Both the position numbers and the translations under genes were made by a program. Under the pieces are notes generated by a model. It did no database searches. It was given only the letters and a program-made list of their open reading frames with translations, and was not told the DNA's origin. Source: Methanomicrobiales archaeon (lineage in GTDB: Archaea > Halobacteriota > Methanomicrobia > Methanomicrobiales > Methanospirillaceae). From it: 64,000 nucleotides of DNA. Below are positions 1-8,099 of the stretch, in pieces (positions within the stretch are counted from its first letter, which is position 1; every line of letters begins with the position of its first letter). Where the stretch lies: NCBI GenBank assembly GCA_022841205.1, contig JALHCK010000008.1:1-64000 (forward strand), in the 5' to 3' direction.

Positions 1-258
1 TTGCTCCACCTCATGAGAAAGTATGATTTCCTAAGAGGAGTATTCTAGCTGGGGAATTTTATCCCGCCCTTCTTGGGGAAATGTGTACCGCCACGTACAA
101 AACCAATCAATATTTAGATAATTCATCAATCAGCGCACAAGGATAACTGTTTAAACACCAGTAAAGCCAAAAGGGGAAAACAAGTGAATTTTCAAACAAA
201 ATGCTTATCGGATTGTCAGGAGAATTTATCCAAGAATATCTTCCGAACAGGAGGTTGA
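1..258. other. AT-rich leader region without a gene
   Basis: No convincing coding frame is visible. The stretch is AT-rich, like the ABC exporter gene that follows. It ends in a strong ribosome binding site (aggagg at about 249-254) just before that gene. It may hold the exporter promoter or the end of a gene outside the window. Confidence 0.4.
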
Positions 259-2160
259 TTGCAGCATAATAATTCATGCCAAATTAGTGCGAATAGGATC
301 ACCTGGTACCGCATGATAAAACAGACAATTCATCTCAATACCATAACCAATCGTTTCAAAGTTGTTATGTTTAATCGAATTAAAAAAATCTGGAAAGAAT
401 TTCATATCTTTGAATTTTATACCAAAGGTTTTGAAGGATTGCTTGCCAGTTTGGTAATTGTCGGTATATCGCTGGGTTTGATGGAAACCTTTCAAATCAT
501 CCTTCTTTATCCTATTTTGAATGCCTCGTTCAATCTTTTTGACCAGAATATCCCGTTCCTTGAACCAATCTACAACTCTGCACGGAGTCTTCTGAATTTA
601 CCAGATGTAATTTTATTCTGTATACTGTTCATCATTGTCGTGTTTCTTACCTTTCTGGTGACATTGATTTATAAATATATTTCATTGTATTTCACAAAAT
701 CGATAATAGTCCAGACCAAAAAAACTGTTTTTGACAAATTAGCACGCAATGACTACCGGTATTTTGTTGATAACAAACGGGGAGACATACTATACTCTGT
801 CATAACGGCTCCGGGAAAAATTAGAGATTTCCTGGAAAACACTACACTAATGTTTTCTGATATTGTGGTGATCCTAACGATATTCACAATATTATTTGTA
901 ATTTCTCCTGCGGGTTTTGCCCTGATGATAATTGCAGCGCTTTTATTCATGCTATCAGTCAGGGTTGTCGGGAAAAGGAAAGCCTATCGTTTAGGAGAAT
1001 TGCAACTTAGTTCAATACAATCGGAGAATGATGTTATCAATAACTATATCCAGGGATTACGTCAGATTCGATCTGTTGCCGGAGATATTTTCTGGAAAGA
1101 AAAATATAATAATGCTCTTGATAACTATTGGAACAAATTTATTAAATATAGCATTTTTAAACATCTCCCAGGTATACTACTTCATTTTTTCTTTTTCTCT
1201 CTCATTGCAATTCTGGTAATTGTCCTTTACTATACATACAAGGAAAATTTTCTATATATTATTCCCCTCGTTGGAACATTTGCATTCGCCGCCATTAAAA
1301 TACTTCCAAGGCTCTCCTCGTTTGGGAAAAGCTATATAGATGCCATGGATTGCTGGCCCAATTTAAAAACAGTTTATAACTTTACAACCGATTCCAGATA
1401 TCATTTGCTGAAAAATGGCAGTATAATATTTGAAAGGCTTACCGAGGATATTGTTTTTGAGAACGTACAATTTTCGTACGACCCACCCCAGCCACTCATC
1501 AACAATATGAATTTAACCATTGAAAGAAATAAAGTAACTGCCCTTGTTGGTCATTCCGGTTCCGGAAAATCAACCATTGTCTCACTCCTCCTTCGGTATT
1601 ACGATGTATCCGGTGGGAGTATCCAACTCAATGGAATTGATCTTCGTGAATATGATCTCAAATCGTTCCTTCAAAAGGTTGGATATGTCAGCCAGGACGC
1701 GTTCATTTATAATGCATCCATCTGGGAGAATATCTCGTTTGGCGGGCATTATACAGAAGAGCAAATCAAAAAGGCTGCAGAGAAAGCAAATATCGATTTA
1801 TTCATTAACAATCTTCCTGAAGGATATTGTGCTGTTGTGGGCGATCAAGGATTAAAATTGTCGGGTGGTGAAAAACAGAGGATAGCAATTGCCCGGGCAC
1901 TTGTAAGAGAGCCGGATATACTGGTGCTGGATGAAGCGACAAGCAACCTCGATAATAAATCTGAGGCTGCCGTCCAGGATTCAATCAATCAGATTGCCCA
2001 GAACATTACTACATTCATGATCGCCCACAGACTCTCAACAATTAAGAAAGCTGATATGATTTATGTAATGAGCGGAGGCAGGATTGTTGAGAATGGAACT
2101 CACAATTCTTTAATGGAAAAGAAGGGCAGATATTATGAATTATATAAGTCTGGCGAGTGA
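259..2160 (+). CDS. ABC exporter, fused membrane and ATPase domains (MsbA-like)
   Basis: This is a half-size ABC exporter that would form a homodimer in the membrane and use ATP to move a lipid, glycolipid or peptide outward. The N-terminal half (about residues 60-330) has several hydrophobic segments. The C-terminal half is the ATPase: Walker A GHSGSGKST near residue 431, signature LSGGEKQ near 534, Walker B ILVLDEATS near 554 and the switch histidine in AHRLST. The TTG start at 259 is chosen because an aggagg box lies just upstream, but ATG at 313 or 367 is possible. Base composition is much AT-richer than the rest of the window, which suggests recent acquisition or a surface-polysaccharide locus. 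The glycosyltransferase downstream fits lipid-linked glycan export. The substrate cannot be read from the sequence. Confidence 0.88.
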   Translation: MQHNNSCQISANRITWYRMIKQTIHLNTITNRFKVVMFNRIKKIWKEFHIFEFYTKGFEGLLASLVIVGISLGLMETFQIILLYPILNASFNLFDQNIPFLEPIYNSARSLLNLPDVILFCILFIIVVFLTFLVTLIYKYISLYFTKSIIVQTKKTVFDKLARNDYRYFVDNKRGDILYSVITAPGKIRDFLENTTLMFSDIVVILTIFTILFVISPAGFALMIIAALLFMLSVRVVGKRKAYRLGELQLSSIQSENDVINNYIQGLRQIRSVAGDIFWKEKYNNALDNYWNKFIKYSIFKHLPGILLHFFFFSLIAILVIVLYYTYKENFLYIIPLVGTFAFAAIKILPRLSSFGKSYIDAMDCWPNLKTVYNFTTDSRYHLLKNGSIIFERLTEDIVFENVQFSYDPPQPLINNMNLTIERNKVTALVGHSGSGKSTIVSLLLRYYDVSGGSIQLNGIDLREYDLKSFLQKVGYVSQDAFIYNASIWENISFGGHYTEEQIKKAAEKANIDLFINNLPEGYCAVVGDQGLKLSGGEKQRIAIARALVREPDILVLDEATSNLDNKSEAAVQDSINQIAQNITTFMIAHRLSTIKKADMIYVMSGGRIVENGTHNSLMEKKGRYYELYKSGE

Positions 2161-2415
2161 TACAGGCAAACTTTTACGTATCTCCCTCCAATCTTCCGCC
2201 TACACCAAGCTTGCGGACTGAGCAAATGAACTATCTCATTAAGTTTAGAAGTGTAGCGAATTATCTGAACAATTTCCGTTTTATATTTCGATCCAGCAGC
2301 ACAACTATGTTTATCCATAAATAAATATCAACACTCTTTGGATTTTCGAATAAACAAATGAGTTGCATGAAAGAGATGAAAACAAAATTAAAAAGAAGGC
2401 TCTTGTTCCGGAAGC

Positions 2416-3402
2416 ATGATTTCCCATACACATAATGACATACCCCCCAGTCCCACCGTAAGCGTTGTTATTGTCAATTATAATGGGAAGAAATTTCTTG
2501 ATGAGTGCATTCAAGCCATCACTGCCCAGACATATTCCAACATGGAGATCATTGTAGTCGACAATGCATCCTCGGACGGCAGTGTTGAATATCTCAAATC
2601 CCAGTTCAGGGGACTGTTCATTATTGAAAATCCGACCAATTTGGGTTTTGCCGGCGGAGTGAATTCTGGTATCCTGAACGCACGAGGCGCCCTCATCATG
2701 ACCCTGAATAACGACACACGGATTGATCGCCACTGTATCGAACGGCTTCTTACTGAAATGAACGGCGATGAGTCCGTTGGCATGTGCGCCCCAAAAATGC
2801 TCTTTCCCGATGGCAGAATCAATTCAACCGGTATTTGCATTTCACGGAGCGGGGCTGCCTGGGACAGGGGGATGTTTGAAGAAGATAGAAGCCAATATGA
2901 CACACCGGAAGGAATCATCGGGCCATGCGCCGGTGCGGCTTTGTATCGGAAGACGATGTTACAGGAGATAGGTCTTTTTGACGAAGATTTTTTCCTCTAC
3001 ATGGAAGATGTCGATCTTGCGTTCCGGGCATGCCTTGCTGGCTGGAAATGTTCTTTTGTTCCAGAAGCGATCGTGTATCATTATCATGGGGGAACTGCGG
3101 GCTTCATGTCTGATCTCAGCGTTTATTTTGGGAACAGGAACATTCTCTGGTGGCCGGTGAAGAACTATCCACTGCTTATACTTCTGGTTTCTTTTCCCTG
3201 GATCATTGCCCGAACAATCGTGGTTATCCCCTACTACACGTTCAAAGGAAAAGGAAAGGTAATTCTGAAAGCTAAAATTGATGGTATTGCAGGGATTCCC
3301 AGGATGTGGAGAAAACGGAAATATATCCTGGTAAAAGTTACTCAAAATACTATTAATAGATATTTTGTGAATCGGAGTATCAGCCACAGGAGATTGAAGT
3401 AG
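2416..3402 (+). CDS. Family 2 glycosyltransferase (rhamnosyltransferase-like)
   Basis: A 328-residue GT2 enzyme expected to transfer a sugar from a nucleotide donor to a surface glycan or glycolipid on the cytoplasmic face of the membrane. The N-terminus has the GT-A opening VSVVIVNYNGKKFLDEC and VVDNASSDGS. The metal-binding region appears as LNNDTRID near residue 97, and the acceptor-side motif as DEDFFLYMEDVDLAFRA near 195. A hydrophobic segment near residues 250-275 probably anchors it to the membrane. It lies 255 bases after the ABC exporter in the same direction, which suggests a shared role in surface glycoconjugates. Sugar specificity is not predictable. Confidence 0.88.
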   Translation: MISHTHNDIPPSPTVSVVIVNYNGKKFLDECIQAITAQTYSNMEIIVVDNASSDGSVEYLKSQFRGLFIIENPTNLGFAGGVNSGILNARGALIMTLNNDTRIDRHCIERLLTEMNGDESVGMCAPKMLFPDGRINSTGICISRSGAAWDRGMFEEDRSQYDTPEGIIGPCAGAALYRKTMLQEIGLFDEDFFLYMEDVDLAFRACLAGWKCSFVPEAIVYHYHGGTAGFMSDLSVYFGNRNILWWPVKNYPLLILLVSFPWIIARTIVVIPYYTFKGKGKVILKAKIDGIAGIPRMWRKRKYILVKVTQNTINRYFVNRSISHRRLK

Positions 3403-3722
3403 ACTTTTGAATGCCGGGAGTCTTCTGGCAGTTGAACTCGTCCATTCATCCTATTGGGAGATGTTTCCTTATGCGGAAGTTTCTGCGAATAATTCCATCC
3501 ATCGGAAGTTGCACAGACACAGGAGATGGCAAAAAAGCGTCCATTCCCGGATCTGAATTCGTTTCGTTAACGCCCTGGATATCGGGAGACAGGACAAAGG
3601 ATAGAGACCACATTCTTATGCGGCAGATGCCGGTATTCCAGGTTCACTCCATCTGCGGGGATTCCCCCACCAATAGTATTAACCGGCTGTGAATGGACGT
3701 GAAAAGAGGTGAGAAACCCCCT
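3403..3722. other. Intergenic region, no gene seen
   Basis: Open frames here are short, lack family motifs and are not preceded by convincing ribosome binding sites. The right end carries the agaggtgag ribosome binding site (about 3705-3713) of the ferritin-like gene. No clear TATA box was found. Confidence 0.4.
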
Positions 3723-4178
3723 ATGAATGCAGAAGAATACCGCAAGATCATTTCGAATGCAATCGACAAGGAAGTAGAATCTTATACGTTCTACAGGAGC
3801 ACAGCAGACAAGGTCAAAGATCCCGCACTGAAGAAGCTTTTTGGCGAGCTGGCCGAAGAAGAAAAAACCCACCGGGAGGTTCTCCAGGCATTCCTCACCA
3901 AGGATGTAAAAATGCTCCATTTCGATGCGAGTTACAACTACAGGGTGGTCGATGATAGTGCGACTCCAAAGCTTAACCCTGACATGAAACCGGTCGACGG
4001 CCTGGTGCTGGCCATTAAAAAGGAACTTGCGGCGATGCAGATGTATACACAGTTAGCCAAGGGAAGCGCCAATCCCGAGCAGCGGATGGTGTTTGAGCAG
4101 CTGGCAAACATGGAGCGGGGACACAAGGCCCGGCTCGAGGACATCTACGTCAACATGACGATGGTAGAGTCCTGGTAA
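3723..4178 (+). CDS. Ferritin-like diiron protein (rubrerythrin family, no rubredoxin domain)
   Basis: A 151-residue four-helix ferritin-like protein, probably cytoplasmic, of the kind that handles peroxide or iron in anaerobes. Diiron ligand-type motifs are visible in pairs: KEVESYTFYR and EEEKTHREVL in the first half, KKELAAMQMY and MERGHKARLE in the second. The C-terminal rubredoxin domain of classical rubrerythrin is absent. The start at ATG 3723 is preferred over ATG 3693 because an agaggtgag box sits 9 bases upstream and the upstream residues are not conserved-looking. It stands alone. The substrate (peroxide, iron storage or other) is inferred from family only. Confidence 0.85.
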   Translation: MNAEEYRKIISNAIDKEVESYTFYRSTADKVKDPALKKLFGELAEEEKTHREVLQAFLTKDVKMLHFDASYNYRVVDDSATPKLNPDMKPVDGLVLAIKKELAAMQMYTQLAKGSANPEQRMVFEQLANMERGHKARLEDIYVNMTMVESW

Positions 4179-4217
4179 ATCCATCATTTCGTCTTTTTTC
4201 AGGCAACCCAATAAAAA

Positions 4218-4676
4218 TTAAGATAGGAGCTGCTCATCGATTTCCATTAGCTCGATGTTCAGAAGCTGCATGTTCCCCTGTGACATGACCGATCCGGCAT
4301 GCCGGGCTACCGCCGCCCGGTACCGCTCGGCAATAAGTACTTTTTTCTCCCTGGCCTCTTCGCTCTCCCTGCTCTTCATATACGCGGTCAGGATGGCGCT
4401 TCCTCCGATTCCTGAGATAATGCCTAAAACGACGAATGTCTGCTGCGATTGCGGCGAATTAAGCGCATAGACTATGACCGCAGCAAGGGCTCCGATGATC
4501 ACATCCGCGAAGAACTCAAAATTGACCCTGATCAGCTTTTCATTGGAATATACTTTGGTGGGAAAAGTAAGTCCTCTCTCCATCAGGAGGGCAAAAACAA
4601 CCCCTCCTACCACCCCGATAAGAAAAATCCCGATGAAGTCTCTTATGAAGCTTCCGAAAACCGGCAGTGCAGTCAT
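4218..4676 (-). CDS. Small membrane protein of unknown function
   Basis: I do not recognise this 152-residue protein. The sequence shows a first hydrophobic span at about residues 13-31, two further spans at about 55-73 and 80-100, and then a charged C-terminal tail rich in Glu, Arg and Lys that should lie in the cytoplasm. The frame has codon use like the GC-rich neighbours. It is convergent with the ferritin-like gene and leaves only about 40 bases between them. No enzymatic motif is visible. Confidence 0.65.
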   Translation of the reverse strand: MTALPVFGSFIRDFIGIFLIGVVGGVVFALLMERGLTFPTKVYSNEKLIRVNFEFFADVIIGALAAVIVYALNSPQSQQTFVVLGIISGIGGSAILTAYMKSRESEEAREKKVLIAERYRAAVARHAGSVMSQGNMQLLNIELMEIDEQLLS

Positions 4677-4762
4677 GCTGTTTCACGCATCCCGGTTTCC
4701 AGATGGGCAATCAGATTTCATAAGGGTTTTCTTTCAGCATGTGAGAGCCGCTGAGACCATGA

Positions 4763-5017
4763 GAAAATGCCGCAACCTCGGACACGGGCGGGACCCTCAA
4801 CCTGTTCATCGATGACATGGTACACCAGGCGTTTGTGGATGTGAACGATGAAGGAACCGAGGCTGCAGCAGCTATGGCGTTGATAATGAAAATGATTGCC
4901 TTGGAAGCTACCGTATCGGTCGTCCGGGCCAATCACCCGTTCATATTCATCATCCGGGACGATGATACTGGAAATATCCTGGTTTTGGGACGGGTGAGCG
5001 ATCCGATGGGAAGGTAA
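4763..5017 (+). pseudogene. C-terminal serpin relic
   Basis: The reading frame from just after a stop at 4760 to the stop ending at 5017 encodes about 84 residues that match the C-terminal end of the serpin fold and the intact serpin at 22588-24231. Shared blocks are FIDDMVHQAFVDVN, the hinge EGTEAAAA, ANHPFIFIIRDDDTGNILVLGRV and a final DP. No start codon with the N-terminal two thirds of a serpin exists upstream. The core blocks are well kept while the reactive-loop residues differ from the intact copy. It is best read as the remains of a duplicated or transferred serpin gene. An internal ATG at 4817 could in principle make a 66-residue peptide, but there is no good ribosome binding site. 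Confidence 0.8.
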
Positions 5018-5802
5018 CCTCATGGACCCACTCCCTTTCCCGGCAATCATCCCCCTGCGGTTTAATGCCTTGATCTCCTATCGATATAGGGAAGGATGAC
5101 GAGTGGAGGACTTCTCCTGGGTATAAACCGCTCGGATGTTCATCGGAATGGCGAGGAATTGTTCCATCAAGGGATCCAGGAATAAAACAGGACTATCCTT
5201 GAAGGGATAATTCATCAAACCTTGTGATTCAATGCTCCAACTCCCATAATCCTCTCTTTTTTTATGATTGTTTTCAGAACAGGAATGTGTTATGAGGGGG
5301 CGGGAATACCCCGTCACTTCATACTACAGAGAGGGCGAACTGGTAATACCATCTCCTACATTTTATGCATATCGCCCGGTTTGGAGAAGATCTCCGGGAC
5401 GGGAATGGCGGGGGAATCTCCTCCGCCTGAACCCCGCCACCAGTACAATTAGCGGTGCCTAACGAGGAACGAAAAGCCGGAAGGTCAGGGATATATCTCA
5501 CGATCAACACCGCCTTCTTGACAGGAGAGCGATCAGGATACCCGGGAAGTGTGACGGAGGGAAGACGAAGGCTCTCGTCACCGGGTCATTCTGTGTTAAA
5601 AATGCGCGGGAAAGTAGGTTTTCCGGGTCGGAATCTGCCATCCACTTACGATCCGGCCGGACGAAATGAAATAAATGTCAGGCTATCGATGCAACAGAGA
5701 ATTACGAAACAGCAGTCTGAATGACCATGGTTGCGAATACACTGCAAGCCATCCGGGAGAGGGGCCGAGCTATCCAGGGATGTCGCAAAGAAACAGGGTA
5801 TT
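5018..5802. other. 785-base region without a supported gene
   Basis: Several frames of 60-90 codons exist on both strands, but none has a family motif, typical codon use or a clear ribosome binding site. Given the serpin relic at its left edge, the region may be decayed coding DNA. No repeat or strong hairpin was recognised. Confidence 0.4.
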
Positions 5803-6330
5803 TCACATATTCTGCTGGTGAATCCTTGACCGGAGCACCAGTTCGAGTTCCTCTGCCCGCTGGGACCCGAGGAGGAATGATTTCCCGTTCTTCAGCGTGA
5901 CCTGCACACCCCGGTCCCCTGAAACATTGTAGGCCATGCCTTTTTTGCCGAACCGGATCCCCCACCCGCCATACTCCCGGAGGGGCCGGTAGACCACAGC
6001 CATAACCCGGGCGATGGAATCAAACGGGATTTCCCGCCAGGAGAGGTGGAGGGGGAAGAAGCGGAACCTGAGCATCGTTCCCGTGACCTGGATCTCAAGG
6101 TTCATCACCCGGAACCAGACAGGGAAGGCGATCCCGAAAATCGCAAGGACGATCAGCACCAGGATATCAGGAGCCGGGTTTGTGCCAAATGGCTCGCCGA
6201 GCAGGATCTGTATGGTAAAACTATACCATGCCAGGGCCGCCAGGAACCCTACGATGAGGACGATCCAGATCTGGCGAAATTGCTGGACTTCATGGAAAGA
6301 CAGGTTATCGGGAAGATACGGAATGGTCAT
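5803..6330 (-). CDS. DUF6141-like membrane protein
   Basis: A 175-residue protein with two membrane spans (about residues 20-42 and 53-72) followed by a soluble beta-rich domain that resembles a pleckstrin-homology-like fold. The blocks YRPLREYGGWGIRFG, AYNVSGDRGVQV and FLLGSQRAEELE are typical of the uncharacterised DUF6141 group as I recall it. The function is unknown. A TATA-like element (ttgttataggg, complement of about 6342-6352) lies close to the start, so the mRNA may have almost no leader. Confidence 0.75.
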   Translation of the reverse strand: MTIPYLPDNLSFHEVQQFRQIWIVLIVGFLAALAWYSFTIQILLGEPFGTNPAPDILVLIVLAIFGIAFPVWFRVMNLEIQVTGTMLRFRFFPLHLSWREIPFDSIARVMAVVYRPLREYGGWGIRFGKKGMAYNVSGDRGVQVTLKNGKSFLLGSQRAEELELVLRSRIHQQNM

Positions 6331-6341
6331 CGGTGTGTACC

Positions 6342-6623
6342 CTATAACAATGGAGAAGAACAGGTTGCCGGTGGATAAGCTGGTCGCTGGCCGGATGACC
6401 TGTTATTCCAGGATCTTCTGTACCATTCAGGCATTGGGCAGAAAAACATGGTTGATAATGAAGGACACATCCTTGCAGGTCCGGCGTCTCGGATGATTTC
6501 TGCCAGTTCCACAAAGCCCTTCTCCAGGGTAGTTGTAACAATTATTCCTACTGAACCGGGGCAGAAATCAAAGCCTGCTATTACTAAACCATTCCTACCA
6601 TCCTCAAAAAGGAGATCGAGCAC
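6342..6623 (-). CDS. Unrecognised small ORF, possibly truncated or frameshifted
   Basis: The frame reads like real protein in its middle (GFDFCPGSVGIIVTTTLEKG, AEIIRDAGPARMCPS, FFCPMPEW), with conserved-looking cysteines. The last 20 or so residues look like read-through into non-coding sequence. The only usable start is GTG at 6623, with ggagg about 10 bases upstream. The frame stays open to 6687 without another start codon. The tail overlaps the apparent promoter of the next gene. I do not recognise the family; it may be a decayed gene. Confidence 0.4.
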   Translation of the reverse strand: MLDLLFEDGRNGLVIAGFDFCPGSVGIIVTTTLEKGFVELAEIIRDAGPARMCPSLSTMFFCPMPEWYRRSWNNRSSGQRPAYPPATCSSPLL

Positions 6624-6847
6624 GAGTCCTGATCCTCCGGGTTCTTTGGGGAAGCTCCTCCTTACAACCTCTGCGGCGGGTTGAAACTACTCCCCTCGTC
6701 TCCTGGTTATTTTGCTGAAGGTTACCACGCCGGATCTGGCCAAATTTTTCAGGGGGTTTGGCGATGATCGAGGCGCAAACATATACCTCCGGGTATCGCA
6801 TTCTGTCATGACGATCTGATGCAATCACGACCAGGGAAAGAGGAGCC

Positions 6848-7660
6848 ATGATGGAATTGTTCCTATCCCTGAATCCGATCATCCAGGCTTTTCTTGCTGG
6901 CTGCTTTACCTGGGCAGTGGCCGCACTTGGAGCATCGGTGGTCTTCTTCACCAGTCGTTTCAACCAGCGGCTCCTGGACGGGATGCTCGGATTTGCAGGT
7001 GGAGTGATGATCGCCGCCAGTTTCTGGTCACTGCTCGTTCCCGCCCTTGAACTTTCTGAAGATCTCGGATTCGTCCCCTGGTACCCGGCAGCGGTAGGGT
7101 TTGCCATCGGCTGGATCGTCCTGATGTCACTCGACCATCTGATCCCCCACCTCCATATCGGCTTTCCGGTTGAGCAGGCTGAAGGTCTTCCCTCATCACT
7201 CCACCGAACCACACTGCTGATGCTGGCCATTACCATCCATAATATCCCTGAGGGTCTGGCAATCGGGGTGGCCTTTGGGGCGGTGGCGGCGGGTATCCCG
7301 GAGACTACCATGGCCGGGGCGATTGCCCTTGCCATAGGGATCGGCATCCAGAACTTCCCGGAAGGCATGGCCGTCTCGATGCCCATGCGACGGGAAGGTA
7401 TCTCCCCGGCCCAAAGCTTCTGGTATGGACAGCTCTCTTCTGTGGTGGAACCGGTGGCTGCGGTTTTCGGAGCGATGATCGTGCTCACCATGCGAAGCCT
7501 GCTGCCGTTTGCCCTGGCATTTGCTGCCGGGGCGATGGTCTTTGTGGTGATCGAGGAGGTCATCCCCGAATCCCTGCACCAGGGGTTCGAAGCCACGGCA
7601 ATGGGGGGTTTCCTAGCGGGGTTCCTGGTCATGATGGTCCTTGATGTCGGGTTTGGGTAA
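6848..7660 (+). CDS. ZIP family metal transporter (ZupT-like)
   Basis: A 270-residue polytopic membrane protein with about eight spans, expected to import divalent metal such as zinc or iron. The two family-defining intramembrane metal-site motifs are present: HNIPEGLAIGVAFG near residue 132 and NFPEGMAVSMPMR near 170. The family commonly has a second histidine where this protein has Asn in NFPEG, as seen in other ZupT members. A His-containing loop (DHLIPHLHIG, near residue 98) matches the usual cytoplasmic metal-binding loop. Either ATG 6848 or ATG 6851 could be used; a purine-rich agaggag box lies just upstream. It is not in an obvious operon. Confidence 0.9.
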   Translation: MMELFLSLNPIIQAFLAGCFTWAVAALGASVVFFTSRFNQRLLDGMLGFAGGVMIAASFWSLLVPALELSEDLGFVPWYPAAVGFAIGWIVLMSLDHLIPHLHIGFPVEQAEGLPSSLHRTTLLMLAITIHNIPEGLAIGVAFGAVAAGIPETTMAGAIALAIGIGIQNFPEGMAVSMPMRREGISPAQSFWYGQLSSVVEPVAAVFGAMIVLTMRSLLPFALAFAAGAMVFVVIEEVIPESLHQGFEATAMGGFLAGFLVMMVLDVGFG

Positions 7661-7781
7661 CAGGAGATGCCCCGGTCCGCACCAGGGAGGATAGATACCA
7701 AAACAACCTGCCGCCAGGATATCCCGCCAATCCTGCCCCCTGAGAAACCTTCATAAGAAAGGCTTTCCATACCCTCAGCAT

Positions 7782-7976
7782 ATGAAGGAGATTGTCTCTG
7801 CCAAAAAGATGGAAAACGGCATTGCATGCTACTATGGTAAGAAGGGAGAGGAAAAGTTCGAGAGCTTCACCTTCCGGGAACTCATCGACATGGAGATCAA
7901 TGCCCTTGATCTGCTCCAATATCCGAAGAACTATACCCTTGATACCGACAAGCACAGCATCGTTATGAAGAAATAG
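7782..7976 (+). CDS. Small hypothetical protein, 64 residues
   Basis: I do not recognise a family. The product is a soluble, charged 64-residue protein with a Lys-rich N-terminus and the sequence FTFRELIDMEINALDLL in its middle, likely one helix. Codon use matches the neighbours. A TATA-like cttcataaga at about 7750-7759 lies roughly 25-30 bases before the ATG, which fits a near-leaderless transcript. It is likely a genuine small gene rather than chance. Confidence 0.55.
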   Translation: MKEIVSAKKMENGIACYYGKKGEEKFESFTFRELIDMEINALDLLQYPKNYTLDTDKHSIVMKK

Positions 7977-8049
7977 TCCCTCTTTTTCTTCGTCCCGATT
8001 TTTCGGAGAATTGGCCCCCAAACTCAGGTGGTCCGGAAACCTCCAGCCC

Positions 8050-8062
8050 ATTTATCATATAC
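8050..8062 (+). promoter_or_regulatory. TATA box of the rubredoxin-glutamate synthase gene
   Basis: The sequence tttatcatata lies about 45 bases before ATG 8100. With the archaeal spacing of about 25 bases, transcription would begin near 8085. This places the start codon at 8100 and excludes an upstream extension to 8028. Confidence 0.55.
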
Positions 8063-8099
8063 TGCGAGTAAAATCACTTCATTCACGGCGGCGATCTGC

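Noticed and set aside
3411..3692. 93-codon frame before the ferritin-like gene
   Set aside because: No motif, no ribosome binding site, composition not protein-like.
6604..7827. 407-codon frame on the minus strand opposite the ZIP transporter
   Set aside because: Low-complexity, basic and Pro/Ser-rich; it mirrors the GC-rich ZIP gene, whose motifs are clear.
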